Shown: in pieces, positions 55,833 to 64,000 of the stretch | How the letters are laid out: each line of letters opens with the position of its first letter | Numbering within the stretch: position 1 is the first letter of the stretch | Source: Janthinobacterium sp. 1_2014MBL_MicDiv | GTDB taxonomy: Bacteria > Pseudomonadota > Gammaproteobacteria > Burkholderiales > Burkholderiaceae_D | Direction of reading: 5' to 3' | NCBI RefSeq assembly: GCF_001865675.1 | Contig: NZ_CP011319.1 | Coordinates: 1,860,001 to 1,924,000, forward strand | Length of the DNA stretch: 64,000 nt | Made by a program: the position numbers and the translations under genes | Notes under the pieces: generated by a model | Told to the model about the DNA's origin: nothing | Seen by the model: the letters and a program-made list of their open reading frames with translations, nothing else | The model's database searches: none

Positions 55833-56933
55833 ATGCATGCATTACACAGGAAAATGGCGGAGATATGCAGGGTGGTGGTCCATGCCGGGGTACATGAGAT
55901 CTCGCAGCAGCGATATTTTCATCGGGAATTAAAGGCGCCGAGCCTGGCGTTGCAGGGCATGGCCTTTGTGGGCGTGCTGGCGTCATATTTTCTGGCAAGG
56001 AAATTGTTTTATGTGGTGGGGCGCGAGTATTTAATCTGTATTGCCGGTGTCTTTCTTGGAATTGTCATCAGCTACAAGGCATGCAATTTACGCTATTTGA
56101 ATATTGGCGGCCTGGTGACCACGATTTTTTCATGTGTCGGCTTTCGCCTGCTGCTGTCGGCGAGCGGCATAGGCGAATACTGGCTGTTTCCGCTGGGCGT
56201 CCTGATGACGGTTTCCATTTCGGCCATCGCCAGCGATCCGTTGACCTACCTGGTCCTGATACTGGTGGTGTGGCTGTTATTGGGGCTGGGCGGTTTCGAG
56301 CAGGCGCTGCTGGCCAGTGGTGACTGGTCGGCGATGTATGTGGTGGCGGCCGTGCTGATCGGCCTGCTCTTCAGCGGTTATTTTTTCCGCCTGCGCTATT
56401 CGAATCATGTCGCCACGGCGCGCCTGGAAGACATGGCTTACCGCGATTATCTGACCGGCATACCCAACCGCCGCTGTTTTCTCGACGCGCTGCATGCGGC
56501 GGCCAACGATGGCAAGCCATCGCCTGGTTATCTGCTGATGGCCGATGTCGATGATTTTAAAAAAATCAATGATGAATTGGGACACGATGCCGGCGATATG
56601 GTCCTGCGCGAACTGGGGCGGATTATTGCCGCGTCGGCGGCCGGCTGTCCGCACGGGCGCATCGGTGGCGAGGAATTTGCCATGCTGATCGATGCCGACC
56701 TGGCCTGCGTGGCGTTCATGGCGGATCAGTTACTGGACGCGGTACGGTGTTCAACGGTGGTCAGGCGGGGCGTGACGATCAGCGTCGGCATTGCGCGCGT
56801 GCAGGGAAAGGCAGTGGCGGAGAGCTTGCGCCAGGCCGATGAGGCGCTCTATGGCGCGAAACTGTCCGGCAAGGATTGCGTGGTCTTTTTTTCCAATGCG
56901 CCTGGCAGGATGGACGCCAGCCTGGATACATGA
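55833..56933 (+). CDS. Membrane diguanylate cyclase (GGDEF)
   Basis: 366 residues. About six hydrophobic segments in the first 190 residues (LALQGMAFVGVLASYFLARK, LTYLVLILVVWLLLGLGGFE, MYVVAAVLIGLLFSGYFFRL) form a membrane sensor. The GGDEF domain has DYLTGIPNRRCFLDAL, DVDDFKKINDELGHDAGD and the active-site GGEEF. The RxxD inhibitory site is absent at its usual place, unlike the other cyclase in this window. Divergent from the histidine kinase across an AT-rich gap; followed by a chemoreceptor. Confidence 0.88.
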   Translation: MHALHRKMAEICRVVVHAGVHEISQQRYFHRELKAPSLALQGMAFVGVLASYFLARKLFYVVGREYLICIAGVFLGIVISYKACNLRYLNIGGLVTTIFSCVGFRLLLSASGIGEYWLFPLGVLMTVSISAIASDPLTYLVLILVVWLLLGLGGFEQALLASGDWSAMYVVAAVLIGLLFSGYFFRLRYSNHVATARLEDMAYRDYLTGIPNRRCFLDALHAAANDGKPSPGYLLMADVDDFKKINDELGHDAGDMVLRELGRIIAASAAGCPHGRIGGEEFAMLIDADLACVAFMADQLLDAVRCSTVVRRGVTISVGIARVQGKAVAESLRQADEALYGAKLSGKDCVVFFSNAPGRMDASLDT

Positions 56934-57007
56934 ACGCAAAAGAATGTGCAGGCAGGTGCGCGGGTCGCCGCAGCCAGCTTGCTTAGCTTCATTACGGGGA
57001 GAATGAG

Positions 57008-58660
57008 ATGAATATCAAGACGATCAAGGGTAAATTGGCCATGGCGTTCGCCGCACTGGCGCTGATGGTATTAGTCGTTTCCGGCATTTCCATCAAATCG
57101 CTGCACGATGCGAATGCGCGTTTCGATACCTATCTGTCCGAAACGAATACCCGCCTGGTACTGGTGAATAAATTCATCGACGCCGTGAATAACCGGGCCA
57201 TTGCAGCGCGCAATTTGCTGTTGTTTACAAAGGCGGAGGCGCTTGCATTGGAAGCCGAACGGGCAAAGCAGGCACATGCTGACGTAGGCTCGTATCTGCG
57301 CCAGTTACAGCGCAGCTTTGCACAGTCGGGTGGCCGCGGCGATGCCGGCCTGGCGCTGTTCAAGGAAATGGAGCGCATCGAGGCCATTTACGGCCCTGTT
57401 GCGCTCGATATCGTTGCCATGGCGTCCGCCGGCCAGAATGCGGCCGCCATTCAAAAGCTCAATGATGAATGCCAGCCTTTGCTGCTGGGGCTGGGCAAGG
57501 CGACAAATGCCTATTCTCAATATGCCCAGGCGCGGGCCGGCGAGCAGGTGGCGGCCGGCACGGCCGCCTTTCTCGCGCAGCGCGCGCTGCTCGTGGGCGT
57601 TTGCATGGCCGCCTTTTGCGCCGCCGCCGCCGCCGGGATCTGGATTGCGCGTACGCTGTTTCGTGCGCTGGGCAGTGAGCCTGCGTTGCTCGGTGCAGCC
57701 GCGACAAAAGTCGCCAGCGGCGACTTGAGCCGGGTGCGCGGCCTGGCATCGCCGCCGCCGGACAGTGTCATGGATTCCTTGCTGGCAATGCAGGGGGCAC
57801 TGGCGCAGATGGTGGGACAGGTGCGCGAGGCGTCGCAGGCGATTTCCACGGGATCGGCGGAAATCGCCACGGCAAATACCAGCCTGAGCCTGCGTACCGA
57901 AGAGCAGGCATCCAGCCTGGAGCAGACGGCGGCCTCGATGGAGGAATTGACTGGCGCGGTCAGCAATACAGCCAGCGTGGCCAGGAAGGCCAGCGAGCTG
58001 GCCACGTCCGCCTCGCAGGTCGCCTGCCGGGGCGCCGACGTCGTCTCCCGCGTCGTCGAGACCATGACGGCAATTAATGCCGGCTCTCAACGAATTGCCG
58101 ATATTCTCGGCACCATCGACGGCATTGCCTTCCAGACCAATATCCTGGCCTTGAATGCGGCGGTCGAGGCGGCGCGCGCGGGGGAAGAAGGACGGGGCTT
58201 TGCCGTGGTGGCCAGTGAAGTGCGCAACCTGGCGCAGCGCAGCGCGGTGGCCGCCAAGGAAATCAAGGTGCTGATCGACGCCTCCGTGGCCAGCGTGGCC
58301 TCGGGCAGCCGCCTGGTGCAGGATGCGGGCGTGACCATGGGGGAAATCGTCGACAGCGTCGGCCATGTGGTGGCCATGATAGGCGAAATCAGTACTGCGG
58401 CCCGGGAGCAGAGTGAAGGGATCGGGCAGGTCAACGTGGTGGTGAGCCAGCTCGACCGCATGACGCAGGAAAACGCGGCGATGGTGGAGCAAACGGCGGC
58501 CGCGGCCGAGCAGCTGAAGGAGCAGGCCACCCAGATGGCGGCGCTGGTCGGCACGTTCAGGCTCGGGGACGAGCGCGATGGGGCGGGCAGTGCGGGCCCG
58601 GCGCTGGCCAGGAATCCTGGCGCGCGCAGGGTTGCCCTGGGCGCAGTGGGCGCGTCATAG
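57008..58660 (+). CDS. Methyl-accepting chemotaxis protein
   Basis: 550 residues. TM1 LAMAFAALALMVLVVSGISI, four-helix-bundle periplasmic domain (~residues 35-190), TM2 LLVGVCMAAFCAAAAAGIWI, short HAMP, then the cytoplasmic hairpin. The signalling tip is fully conserved (IDGIAFQTNILALNAAVEAA, EEGRGFAVVASEVRNLAQRS). Ends in an unstructured Ala/Gly-rich tail without an NWETF-type pentapeptide. GGGGAG precedes the ATG. Ligand unknown. Confidence 0.93.
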   Translation: MNIKTIKGKLAMAFAALALMVLVVSGISIKSLHDANARFDTYLSETNTRLVLVNKFIDAVNNRAIAARNLLLFTKAEALALEAERAKQAHADVGSYLRQLQRSFAQSGGRGDAGLALFKEMERIEAIYGPVALDIVAMASAGQNAAAIQKLNDECQPLLLGLGKATNAYSQYAQARAGEQVAAGTAAFLAQRALLVGVCMAAFCAAAAAGIWIARTLFRALGSEPALLGAAATKVASGDLSRVRGLASPPPDSVMDSLLAMQGALAQMVGQVREASQAISTGSAEIATANTSLSLRTEEQASSLEQTAASMEELTGAVSNTASVARKASELATSASQVACRGADVVSRVVETMTAINAGSQRIADILGTIDGIAFQTNILALNAAVEAARAGEEGRGFAVVASEVRNLAQRSAVAAKEIKVLIDASVASVASGSRLVQDAGVTMGEIVDSVGHVVAMIGEISTAAREQSEGIGQVNVVVSQLDRMTQENAAMVEQTAAAAEQLKEQATQMAALVGTFRLGDERDGAGSAGPALARNPGARRVALGAVGAS

Positions 58661-58686
58661 GCGGGCTGAGCCGCTCGCCGAACCGC

Positions 58687-59034
58687 TTACTTGCGCGGCT
58701 CGTGGATGCGGTACTTGCTGACCACGCCCGCCTGGTCGAACACGACGGCTACTTCGCGCGTGCCTTTCTGGCCCAGCAGGGGCAGCAGGCGCGCCACGCT
58801 CGGTGTCTGCAGCTGGTTCTTGTAGACCCACACTTCATAGCCGGGATCGAAGCTGACGACGGTGGCGTTGCCCAGGGCCGCGTCGAGGTCGAGGCGGGTG
58901 GTCTTGCCGACGGTAATGCTTTGATAGATGGCGCCGTTGGCTGGCGCGCGGTTGACTTTGTATTCACTGGCGGTGCACATGGCCACGGCCAGGCCCGCGA
59001 GGCAGGAAAATGCCAGTTTCATCAATGTGTTCAT
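58687..59034 (-). CDS. Small BamE/SmpA-like envelope protein
   Basis: 115 residues. N-terminal signal-like stretch LAFSCLAGLAVAMC followed by TASEYK; the Cys may be a lipidation site although the lipobox (VAMC) is imperfect. The remainder SITVGKTTRLDLDAALGNAT, GYEVWVYKNQ and REVAVVFDQAGVVSKYRI has the pattern of BamE/SmpA-fold proteins. Not the core BamE, which has a different context. ATG 59022 is an alternative start. Confidence 0.65.
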   Translation of the reverse strand: MNTLMKLAFSCLAGLAVAMCTASEYKVNRAPANGAIYQSITVGKTTRLDLDAALGNATVVSFDPGYEVWVYKNQLQTPSVARLLPLLGQKGTREVAVVFDQAGVVSKYRIHEPRK

Positions 59035-59162
59035 AAGGACTCCCGGTGTGCATCACTGCTTCCAATCTCAGAGGGGACGGGCGTGATGTCATGACAGGAG
59101 TGTGCTTGCGAAGCGGCTAATGTGCTACCAGATTATACAAAGTCGCAAAATTCGATGCTGTC

Positions 59163-59181
59163 GGTACCGGTAGCCGGTACC
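59163..59181. repeat. Short perfect palindrome after the Lrp gene
   Basis: GGTACCGG-TAG-CCGGTACC abuts the Lrp stop codon. No T-run follows on the minus strand, so it is at best a weak terminator or an RNA 3'-end stabiliser. Confidence 0.4.
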
Positions 59182-59182
59182 T

Positions 59183-59683
59183 TTACCGGTTCTGCAGCAC
59201 CTCGGTCGAGAGGGCCAGGGTTTCCTTGATTTCTTCCATCACCACGTAGCTTTTCGACTGGGCGGCGCCGGGCAGCTGCAGCAGCATGTCGCCGAGCAAT
59301 TTGCGGTACTCGGCCATTTCATGGATGCGCGCCTTGATCAGGTAATCGAAGTCGCCCGACACCAGGTGGCATTCCTGCACTTCGGGAATTTGCAACACTT
59401 CGCGGCGAAATTGCTCGAAGGCGGACGCCGATTTCTGATTCAGCGTAATCTCCACAAAGACGAGCAGCTTGGCGCCCAGCGCGGCCGGGTTCACCTTGGC
59501 GTGATAGCCGGTGATGACGCCGTCGCGCTCCATGCGCTTGACCCGCTCGATGCAGGGCGTGATGGACAGGCCCACCTGTTCGCCGAGGTCCTTCATCGAG
59601 ATACGGCCATCCTGCTGCAGGATGCGCAGGATGTGGCGGTCCAGCTTATCCAGTCCGCGTGCCGATTCTTTAAGTATTCTCAT
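59183..59683 (-). CDS. Lrp/AsnC-family transcriptional regulator
   Basis: 166 residues, typical Lrp length. Helix-turn-helix: DRHILRILQQDGRISMKDLG and LSITPCIERVKRME; RAM effector domain: LLVFVEITLNQKSASAFEQF, CHLVSGDFDYLIKARI. Divergent from dadA-dadX with a 105-base gap; in Pseudomonas the equivalent Lrp protein (DadR) activates dadAX in response to alanine, so it is probably the local regulator here. Confidence 0.9.
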   Translation of the reverse strand: MRILKESARGLDKLDRHILRILQQDGRISMKDLGEQVGLSITPCIERVKRMERDGVITGYHAKVNPAALGAKLLVFVEITLNQKSASAFEQFRREVLQIPEVQECHLVSGDFDYLIKARIHEMAEYRKLLGDMLLQLPGAAQSKSYVVMEEIKETLALSTEVLQNR

Positions 59684-59788
59684 GATTTATTGCTGAAATT
59701 CTCGATTTATACGTGAACAAATACTGGGTCATTCCCAATATGATAGCGGTAAATCTGGCACTAGCCTAAAAAATATAATGAGGAAACT

Positions 59789-61078
59789 ATGCGTATCGTG
59801 ATTCTGGGTAGCGGCGTCATCGGCGTCACCAGTGCTTACTATCTGGCCAAGGCAGGACATGAGGTCACCGTCATCGACCGCCAGCCGGGCCCGGCACTGG
59901 AAACCAGCTTCGCCAACGCGGGGCAAATCTCGCCCGGCTACGCGTCGCCCTGGGCCGCGCCCGGCATTCCGCTGAAGGCCGTGAAGTGGATGATGCAGCG
60001 CCACGCGCCGCTGGCCATCTCGCTCGACGGCAGCGCCGCCCAGCTGAAATGGATGTGGCAGATGTTGCGTAATTGCACACCGGAAGCGTATGCCGTCAAC
60101 AAGGAACGCATGGTGCGCCTGGCCGAGTACAGCCGCGATTGCTTCAAGGTGCTGCGCGCCGAAGCCGGCATCACGTATGAAGGCCGTCAGCAAGGCACGA
60201 TGCAATTGTTCCGTACTGAAAAGCAATACAACGACGCGGCCAAGGATATCGAAGTGCTCAAGGATGCGGGCGTGCCGTATGAAGTGCTGCAGCGCGATGA
60301 ACTGTCGCGCGCCGAGCCGGCCCTGGAAGCCGTGAAAGGCAAGCTGTTCGGCGGCCTGCGCCTGCCCAACGATGAAACGGGCGATTGCCAGCTGTTTACC
60401 ACGCGCCTGTCCGAGATGGCCGTGGCGCTGGGCGTGAAGTTCCGCTATGGCGTGGCGATCGACGCGCTGCTGACGCAGGGCGATGAAATTGTCGGCGTGC
60501 AATGTGGCGCGGAAATCGTCAAGGCCGATTCCTACGTGGTGGCGCTCGGTTCCTACTCGACGGGCTTCATGAAGCCGCTGCTGGACATCCCCGTGTATCC
60601 GCTGAAGGGCTATTCGATCACCGTGCCTATCGTCAACGCGGCCAAGGCGCCCGTGTCGACCATCCTCGATGAAACCTACAAGATCGCCGTGACCCGTTTC
60701 GACGACCGCATCCGCGTCGGCGGCATGGCAGAAATCGCCGGCTACAACCTGGGCTTGAACCCGCGCCGCCGCGAAACGCTGGAAATGGTCGTCAACGACC
60801 TGTTCCCCGGCGGCGGCAACACGGCCGAGGCCACGTTCTGGACGGGCTTGCGCCCGATGACGCCGGACGGCACGCCCATCGTCGGCCGCACGCCGCTGCG
60901 CAACCTGTTCCTGAACACGGGCCACGGCACCCTGGGCTGGACCATGTCCTGCGGTTCGGCACAATTGCTGGCCGACCTGATGTCGTCGAAAAAGCCGGCC
61001 ATTCTGGCCGACGACCTGTCCGTCAGCCGCTACAGCGGCGCGCAGGGCAATGGCAAACTGCAACACGCGGTGGCCTGA
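59789..61078 (+). CDS. dadA: D-amino acid dehydrogenase, small subunit
   Basis: 429 residues. FAD motif RIVILGSGVIGVTSAYYLAK; family motifs ANAGQISPGYASPWAAPGIP, YEVLQRDELSRAEPAL, LPNDETGDCQLFTTRLSEMA and GHGTLGWTMSCGSAQLLADL. Oxidises D-alanine and other D-amino acids to 2-oxo acids with electrons to the respiratory chain. GAGGAAAC precedes the ATG. One base separates it from the racemase gene. Confidence 0.95.
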   Translation: MRIVILGSGVIGVTSAYYLAKAGHEVTVIDRQPGPALETSFANAGQISPGYASPWAAPGIPLKAVKWMMQRHAPLAISLDGSAAQLKWMWQMLRNCTPEAYAVNKERMVRLAEYSRDCFKVLRAEAGITYEGRQQGTMQLFRTEKQYNDAAKDIEVLKDAGVPYEVLQRDELSRAEPALEAVKGKLFGGLRLPNDETGDCQLFTTRLSEMAVALGVKFRYGVAIDALLTQGDEIVGVQCGAEIVKADSYVVALGSYSTGFMKPLLDIPVYPLKGYSITVPIVNAAKAPVSTILDETYKIAVTRFDDRIRVGGMAEIAGYNLGLNPRRRETLEMVVNDLFPGGGNTAEATFWTGLRPMTPDGTPIVGRTPLRNLFLNTGHGTLGWTMSCGSAQLLADLMSSKKPAILADDLSVSRYSGAQGNGKLQHAVA

Positions 61079-61079
61079 G

Positions 61080-62210
61080 ATGGCGGCCAGCATGCCCCCT
61101 AAGGAGCGTAGCGGCGCTATTTTGACGGTGGACCTCGACGCCGTGCGCGCCAACTACCGCTTGCTGCGCGACAAGGCCCATCCGGCAGCCTGCTCGGCCG
61201 TCGTGAAGTCCGACGCGTACGGCCTGGGTGCCGCGCAAGTGGGCGCGGCCCTGTATGAAGAGGGTTGCCGCCACTTTTTCGTGGCCCACCTGGAAGAGGG
61301 CATCAGCCTGCGTCCGCACGTGGCGCCGGACGCCGACATCTTCGTGCTGCACGGCCCGCCCGTCGGCACGGAAGGCGAGTTCACGGCCCATGGCTTGACG
61401 CCCGTCCTCAACAGCGAACCGCAGGTGGCCGGCTGGCGTGCCCACGCAAAAGCGCTGGGCACCACCCTGAACGCCATCGTGCAGGTCGACAGCGGCATGT
61501 CGCGCATGGGCCTGTCCCCGCAGGAAATCGACGGCTGGCTGGCCGATGAACACTTTCTTGACGGCATCAAGGTGCGCTACATCATGAGCCACCTCGCTTG
61601 CGCCGACGAGCGCAGTAACCCGATGAATGGCGAGCAGCTGGCGCGCTTCATCGCCATCCGCGCCCGTTTGCCGCAGTACCGCGCCAGCCTGGCCAATTCC
61701 TCGGGCATCTTTTTGTCGCCCGATTTTCATTTTGACCTCGTGCGGCCCGGTGCCGCCCTGTACGGCATCGCCCCGCACCCGGACGCGCCGAACCCGCTGC
61801 GGCCCGTGGTGCGCCTGCAAGGCAAGGTCATGCAGACGCGCACGATCGCCGCCGGCGACCACGTGGGCTACAGCCGCCGCTACACGGCCAGCGAGCCGCG
61901 CCAGGTGGCCACCGTGTCCGTCGGCTACGCCGATGGCTGGCTGCGCAGCATGAGCAACCAGGGCCTGGCCATCGTCGACGGCGTGAAAGTGCCGCAGATC
62001 GGCGCTATCTCGATGGATTCCATCACCCTGGACGTCAGCGCCATCGCCCGGGAGCGCGTCGCGCCGGGCAGCCTGGTCGACCTGATCTGCGCCGAACACC
62101 CGGTCGACGCCGTGGCAGCCATGGCCAATACCATCGGCTATGAAGTGCTGACCAACCTGGGCGGGCGTTATTACCGCGAATACAGGGGCCTGGCCCAGAG
62201 CGCACGCTAG
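61080..62210 (+). CDS. dadX: Alanine racemase (catabolic, DadX type)
   Basis: 376 residues from ATG 61080. PLP lysine at residue 43 in AVVKSDAYGLG; catalytic Tyr in HVGYSRRYTA; further ATVSVGYADGWLR and the dimer-interface region ISMDSITLDVS. Converts L- to D-alanine, feeding DadA. The placement one base after dadA and divergence from an Lrp gene favour the catabolic role over cell-wall Alr; sequence alone cannot separate them. Followed by a terminator. Confidence 0.92.
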   Translation: MAASMPPKERSGAILTVDLDAVRANYRLLRDKAHPAACSAVVKSDAYGLGAAQVGAALYEEGCRHFFVAHLEEGISLRPHVAPDADIFVLHGPPVGTEGEFTAHGLTPVLNSEPQVAGWRAHAKALGTTLNAIVQVDSGMSRMGLSPQEIDGWLADEHFLDGIKVRYIMSHLACADERSNPMNGEQLARFIAIRARLPQYRASLANSSGIFLSPDFHFDLVRPGAALYGIAPHPDAPNPLRPVVRLQGKVMQTRTIAAGDHVGYSRRYTASEPRQVATVSVGYADGWLRSMSNQGLAIVDGVKVPQIGAISMDSITLDVSAIARERVAPGSLVDLICAEHPVDAVAAMANTIGYEVLTNLGGRYYREYRGLAQSAR

Positions 62211-62242
62211 GCAGCGCGAAACCGATGATTGTGTGGCAAGAT

Positions 62243-62274
62243 AGCCCCGGTGTGAGCTTCACTCCGGGGCTTTT
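62243..62274 (+). terminator. Intrinsic terminator of dadA-dadX
   Basis: AGCCCCGG (62243-62250) pairs with CCGGGGCT (62264-62271), with an inner GTGA/TCAC pairing, followed by TTTTC. Confidence 0.82.
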
Positions 62275-62298
62275 CTTTAACCATCAGCGGGGATTTCT

Positions 62299-62856
62299 AT
62301 GAGTCAATATAACGTTGCGATCATCGTCGGCAGCCTGCGCAAGGATTCCTTCAACCGCAAGCTGGCCGACGCCATCATCAAGCTGGCGCCGCCCGAGTTT
62401 TCTTTCAAGCATATCGAGATTGGCGACTTGCCGCTGTATGACCAGGACGACGACGGCGCGCAGGCCGAGCAGGTGCTGCGCCTGAAAACGGAAATTTCCG
62501 ACGCGCAAGCCTTGCTCTTCCTTACTCCCGAATACAACCGTTCGATTCCCGGCGTGCTGAAAAACGCCCTCGACCATGGCTCGCGGCCGTATGGCCAGAG
62601 CGTGTGGGGCGGCAAGCCGGGCGCCGTGCTCGGCGTCTCCGTGGGCGCCACGGGCACGGCGCTGGCGCAGCAGCATTTGCGCAATGTGCTGGCCTACCTC
62701 GACGTGCCGCTGCTGGGCCAGCCCGAGATGTTTATCCAGGCCAAGGACGGCCTGTTCGACGAGCATGGCGGCATCGGCCCCGCCAGCCTGGGCTTCTTCC
62801 AGGGCTGGATGCAGCGCTATGTGGACTGGGTCCGCAAGCACGCGATCCACGCCTGA
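62299..62856 (+). CDS. NADPH-dependent FMN reductase (ChrR/YieF-like)
   Basis: 185 residues, flavodoxin-like fold. FMN phosphate loop VGSLRKDSFNRKLADA, then FLTPEYNRSIPGVLKNALDH, the family hallmark, and GAVLGVSVGATGTALAQQHL. Such enzymes reduce quinones, chromate or azo dyes using NAD(P)H and protect from oxidative stress. Stands between two terminator-like elements, so probably single. Confidence 0.88.
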   Translation: MSQYNVAIIVGSLRKDSFNRKLADAIIKLAPPEFSFKHIEIGDLPLYDQDDDGAQAEQVLRLKTEISDAQALLFLTPEYNRSIPGVLKNALDHGSRPYGQSVWGGKPGAVLGVSVGATGTALAQQHLRNVLAYLDVPLLGQPEMFIQAKDGLFDEHGGIGPASLGFFQGWMQRYVDWVRKHAIHA

Positions 62857-62894
62857 GGCGGCGTGCTGGAAGGTGCGGGCTCGATGCCTGGCCT

Positions 62895-62908
62895 TTGACG
62901 CAGATCAA
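62895..62908 (+). promoter_or_regulatory. FNR/Anr-like box
   Basis: TTGAC-GCAG-ATCAA matches the FNR consensus TTGAT-N4-ATCAA in nine of ten positions. It lies 143 bases upstream of the dCache sensor gene and about 100 bases upstream of its apparent -10, further than the usual -41.5 spacing. A hairpin GGCGGCA/TGCCGCC (62909-62915/62927-62933) follows it. Confidence 0.4.
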
Positions 62909-62990
62909 GGCGGCAGCGCATGTCGTTGCCGCCTGTACACATTCCCCGCTGATTGATGCCAAGATTTCAATGTTGGCACGGCTGTCTCGG

Positions 62991-62996
62991 TATAAT
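62991..62996 (+). promoter_or_regulatory. -10 element of the dCache sensor gene
   Basis: A perfect TATAAT, 55 bases before the ATG at 63052. The -35 region is weak (TTTCAA near 62965 with long spacing, or TTGGCA at 62973 too close), suggesting an activator. Confidence 0.45.
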
Positions 62997-63051
62997 GCGC
63001 CCTTTCTTTAGCGCAACACCACCCGTACACTACCTACTTCCCGCTGACGCC

Positions 63052-64000
63052 ATGTGGACTAAACCTGTTCTGCGCATGAACTTGCGCCGCCTGATCGTGC
63101 TCGTGGCCTTTGCCAGCGCCCTGGTTGCGCTGGCCAATACGTTTTACGCCAGCTACCGCGTGCAGCGCCAGTTGCTGATCGACACCACGCTGGAAGCGAA
63201 CCATGCGTATGCGAGCAAGCTGGCCAGCACGGCCGAGGATTTCCTGCAGTCGGCGCGCCAGCAGCTGGCCTACAGCGCCGGCGGCCTGCCGTCGCGCATG
63301 GCCGACGACGCCTGGCTGACGGCCGAGGCGCAGCGGCTGCGCCTGCAAACGAACAGCTTCAATTCCGTGCTCATCGTCGACGCCCATGGCAAGGTGCTGG
63401 GCGTGTCGCCGGAAACGCTGGCCCTCAAGCACCGCCAGCTCGATTCGGCGGGCGCCGTGCAGGCGCTGCGCGAACGCCGGCCCCTCGTCACGCAGCCGTA
63501 CGTGTCCTCGGCAGGCAACCTGGTCGTGTTCGTCTCGCATCCCATCGTCGGCAAGGACGGGCGCTACCTCGGCTATGTGGGCGGCAGCATCTACCTGAAA
63601 CAGAAAAACATCCTGTACACCATGCTGGGCCAGCACTACTACCGCGACGGCTCCTACCTGTACGTGGTGGACCAGAAGCGGCGCCTGCTGTACCACCCGG
63701 ATCCCGAACGCCTGGGCGACCTGGCGGGCCGCAATGAGGTGATCGACGCCATCATCGCGCAGCAGGGCGGCGGCAACCGGCGCATGGACAACAGCCTGGG
63801 CGTGGACATGCTGGCCGGCTACGCCGTCATGCCGTCGACGGGCTGGGGCATCGTCGCGCAGCGCCCGACGGCCATGACCCTGGCGCCGCTGAACCAGCTG
63901 ATGCTCAACACGCTGTGGCATTCGCTGCCGATCGCCTTGCTGAGCCTGCCATTCATCTGGTGGCTGGCCAGCCTGATTTCGCGGCCGCTGGTGCAGCTGG
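63052..64000 (+). CDS. dCache-domain membrane sensor (3' end outside window)
   Basis: The frame is open from ATG 63052 to the window edge (316 codons). TM1 LRRLIVLVAFASALVALANT, then a periplasmic dCache_1 sensor (~residues 40-280: NSFNSVLIVDAHGKVLGVSP, VSHPIVGKDGRYLGYVGGSI, DGSYLYVVDQKRRLLYHPD), then TM2 SLPIALLSLPFIWWLASLIS leading into a HAMP-like start (SRPLVQL). The output domain lies beyond the edge; GGDEF or histidine kinase are the most likely. An FNR-like box lies upstream. Confidence 0.85.
   Translation, partial: MWTKPVLRMNLRRLIVLVAFASALVALANTFYASYRVQRQLLIDTTLEANHAYASKLASTAEDFLQSARQQLAYSAGGLPSRMADDAWLTAEAQRLRLQTNSFNSVLIVDAHGKVLGVSPETLALKHRQLDSAGAVQALRERRPLVTQPYVSSAGNLVVFVSHPIVGKDGRYLGYVGGSIYLKQKNILYTMLGQHYYRDGSYLYVVDQKRRLLYHPDPERLGDLAGRNEVIDAIIAQQGGGNRRMDNSLGVDMLAGYAVMPSTGWGIVAQRPTAMTLAPLNQLMLNTLWHSLPIALLSLPFIWWLASLISRPLVQL

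Overview
The window is a contiguous piece of a GC-rich (roughly 64% by eye) chromosome. Gene content and protein style point to a betaproteobacterium of the Oxalobacteraceae, of Janthinobacterium/Duganella/Massilia type. This is inferred from gene families and the complete glycerol ABC and assimilatory nitrate operons; there is no rRNA or other taxonomic marker here. I saw no tRNA, rRNA, IS element, prophage or CRISPR array. Genes are tightly packed, often with 1-8 base overlaps, and both window edges cut a gene.

Bases 1-12671: a three-gene plus-strand surface system. It has a giant DUF11-repeat protein (5' end outside the window, at least 2742 residues), an outer-membrane beta-barrel protein with an N-terminal Ig-like region, and an OmpA-type peptidoglycan-binding protein. 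The last two are joined by an ATGA overlap. Bases 12674-25102: housekeeping and accessory genes, namely an alpha/beta hydrolase divergent from a LysR regulator, a hairpin-rich non-coding stretch ending in a strong terminator, an M1 aminopeptidase, two GSTs, a prolyl oligopeptidase, a Rid-family protein divergent from a second LysR, and an exported PHP-type metallohydrolase.

Bases 25103-33630: the nitrate assimilation operon (transporter, nirB, nirD, FAD reductase, nasA). Its regulatory region is readable. There is a textbook sigma-54 promoter with NtrC-like sites upstream. The roughly 140-nt leader carries two hexaloop hairpins of the ANTAR (NasR/NasT) type, and the second overlaps the left arm of a strong intrinsic terminator. 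This predicts nitrogen-limitation activation plus nitrate-dependent antitermination.

Bases 33677-39323: cysC translationally coupled to a diguanylate cyclase, a serine/threonine dehydratase-like enzyme, a small membrane protein, a MarR regulator and GlpR. Bases 39515-48769: a complete glycerol regulon, glpD - glpS glpT glpP glpQ - DUF2160 membrane protein - glpV - glpK, divergent from glpR. The two ATPases are degenerate in complementary ways, which predicts one canonical and one degenerate ATP site. Hairpins lie before the binding-protein gene, and a terminator separates it from glpK.

Bases 48800-52815: a likely decayed small membrane-protein gene, a DUF218 protein, an exported hypothetical, an isochorismatase-like hydrolase divergent from a GlxA-type regulator, and a TPR-like hypothetical. 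Bases 52915-58660: a signalling cluster (FixJ-type response regulator and 7TM-DISM histidine kinase on the minus strand; diguanylate cyclase and chemoreceptor on the plus strand) with a noticeably AT-rich centre. Bases 58687-64000: a BamE-like small protein, an Lrp regulator divergent from dadA-dadX (D-alanine catabolism), an FMN reductase, and the start of a dCache sensor gene that leaves the window, with an FNR-like box upstream.
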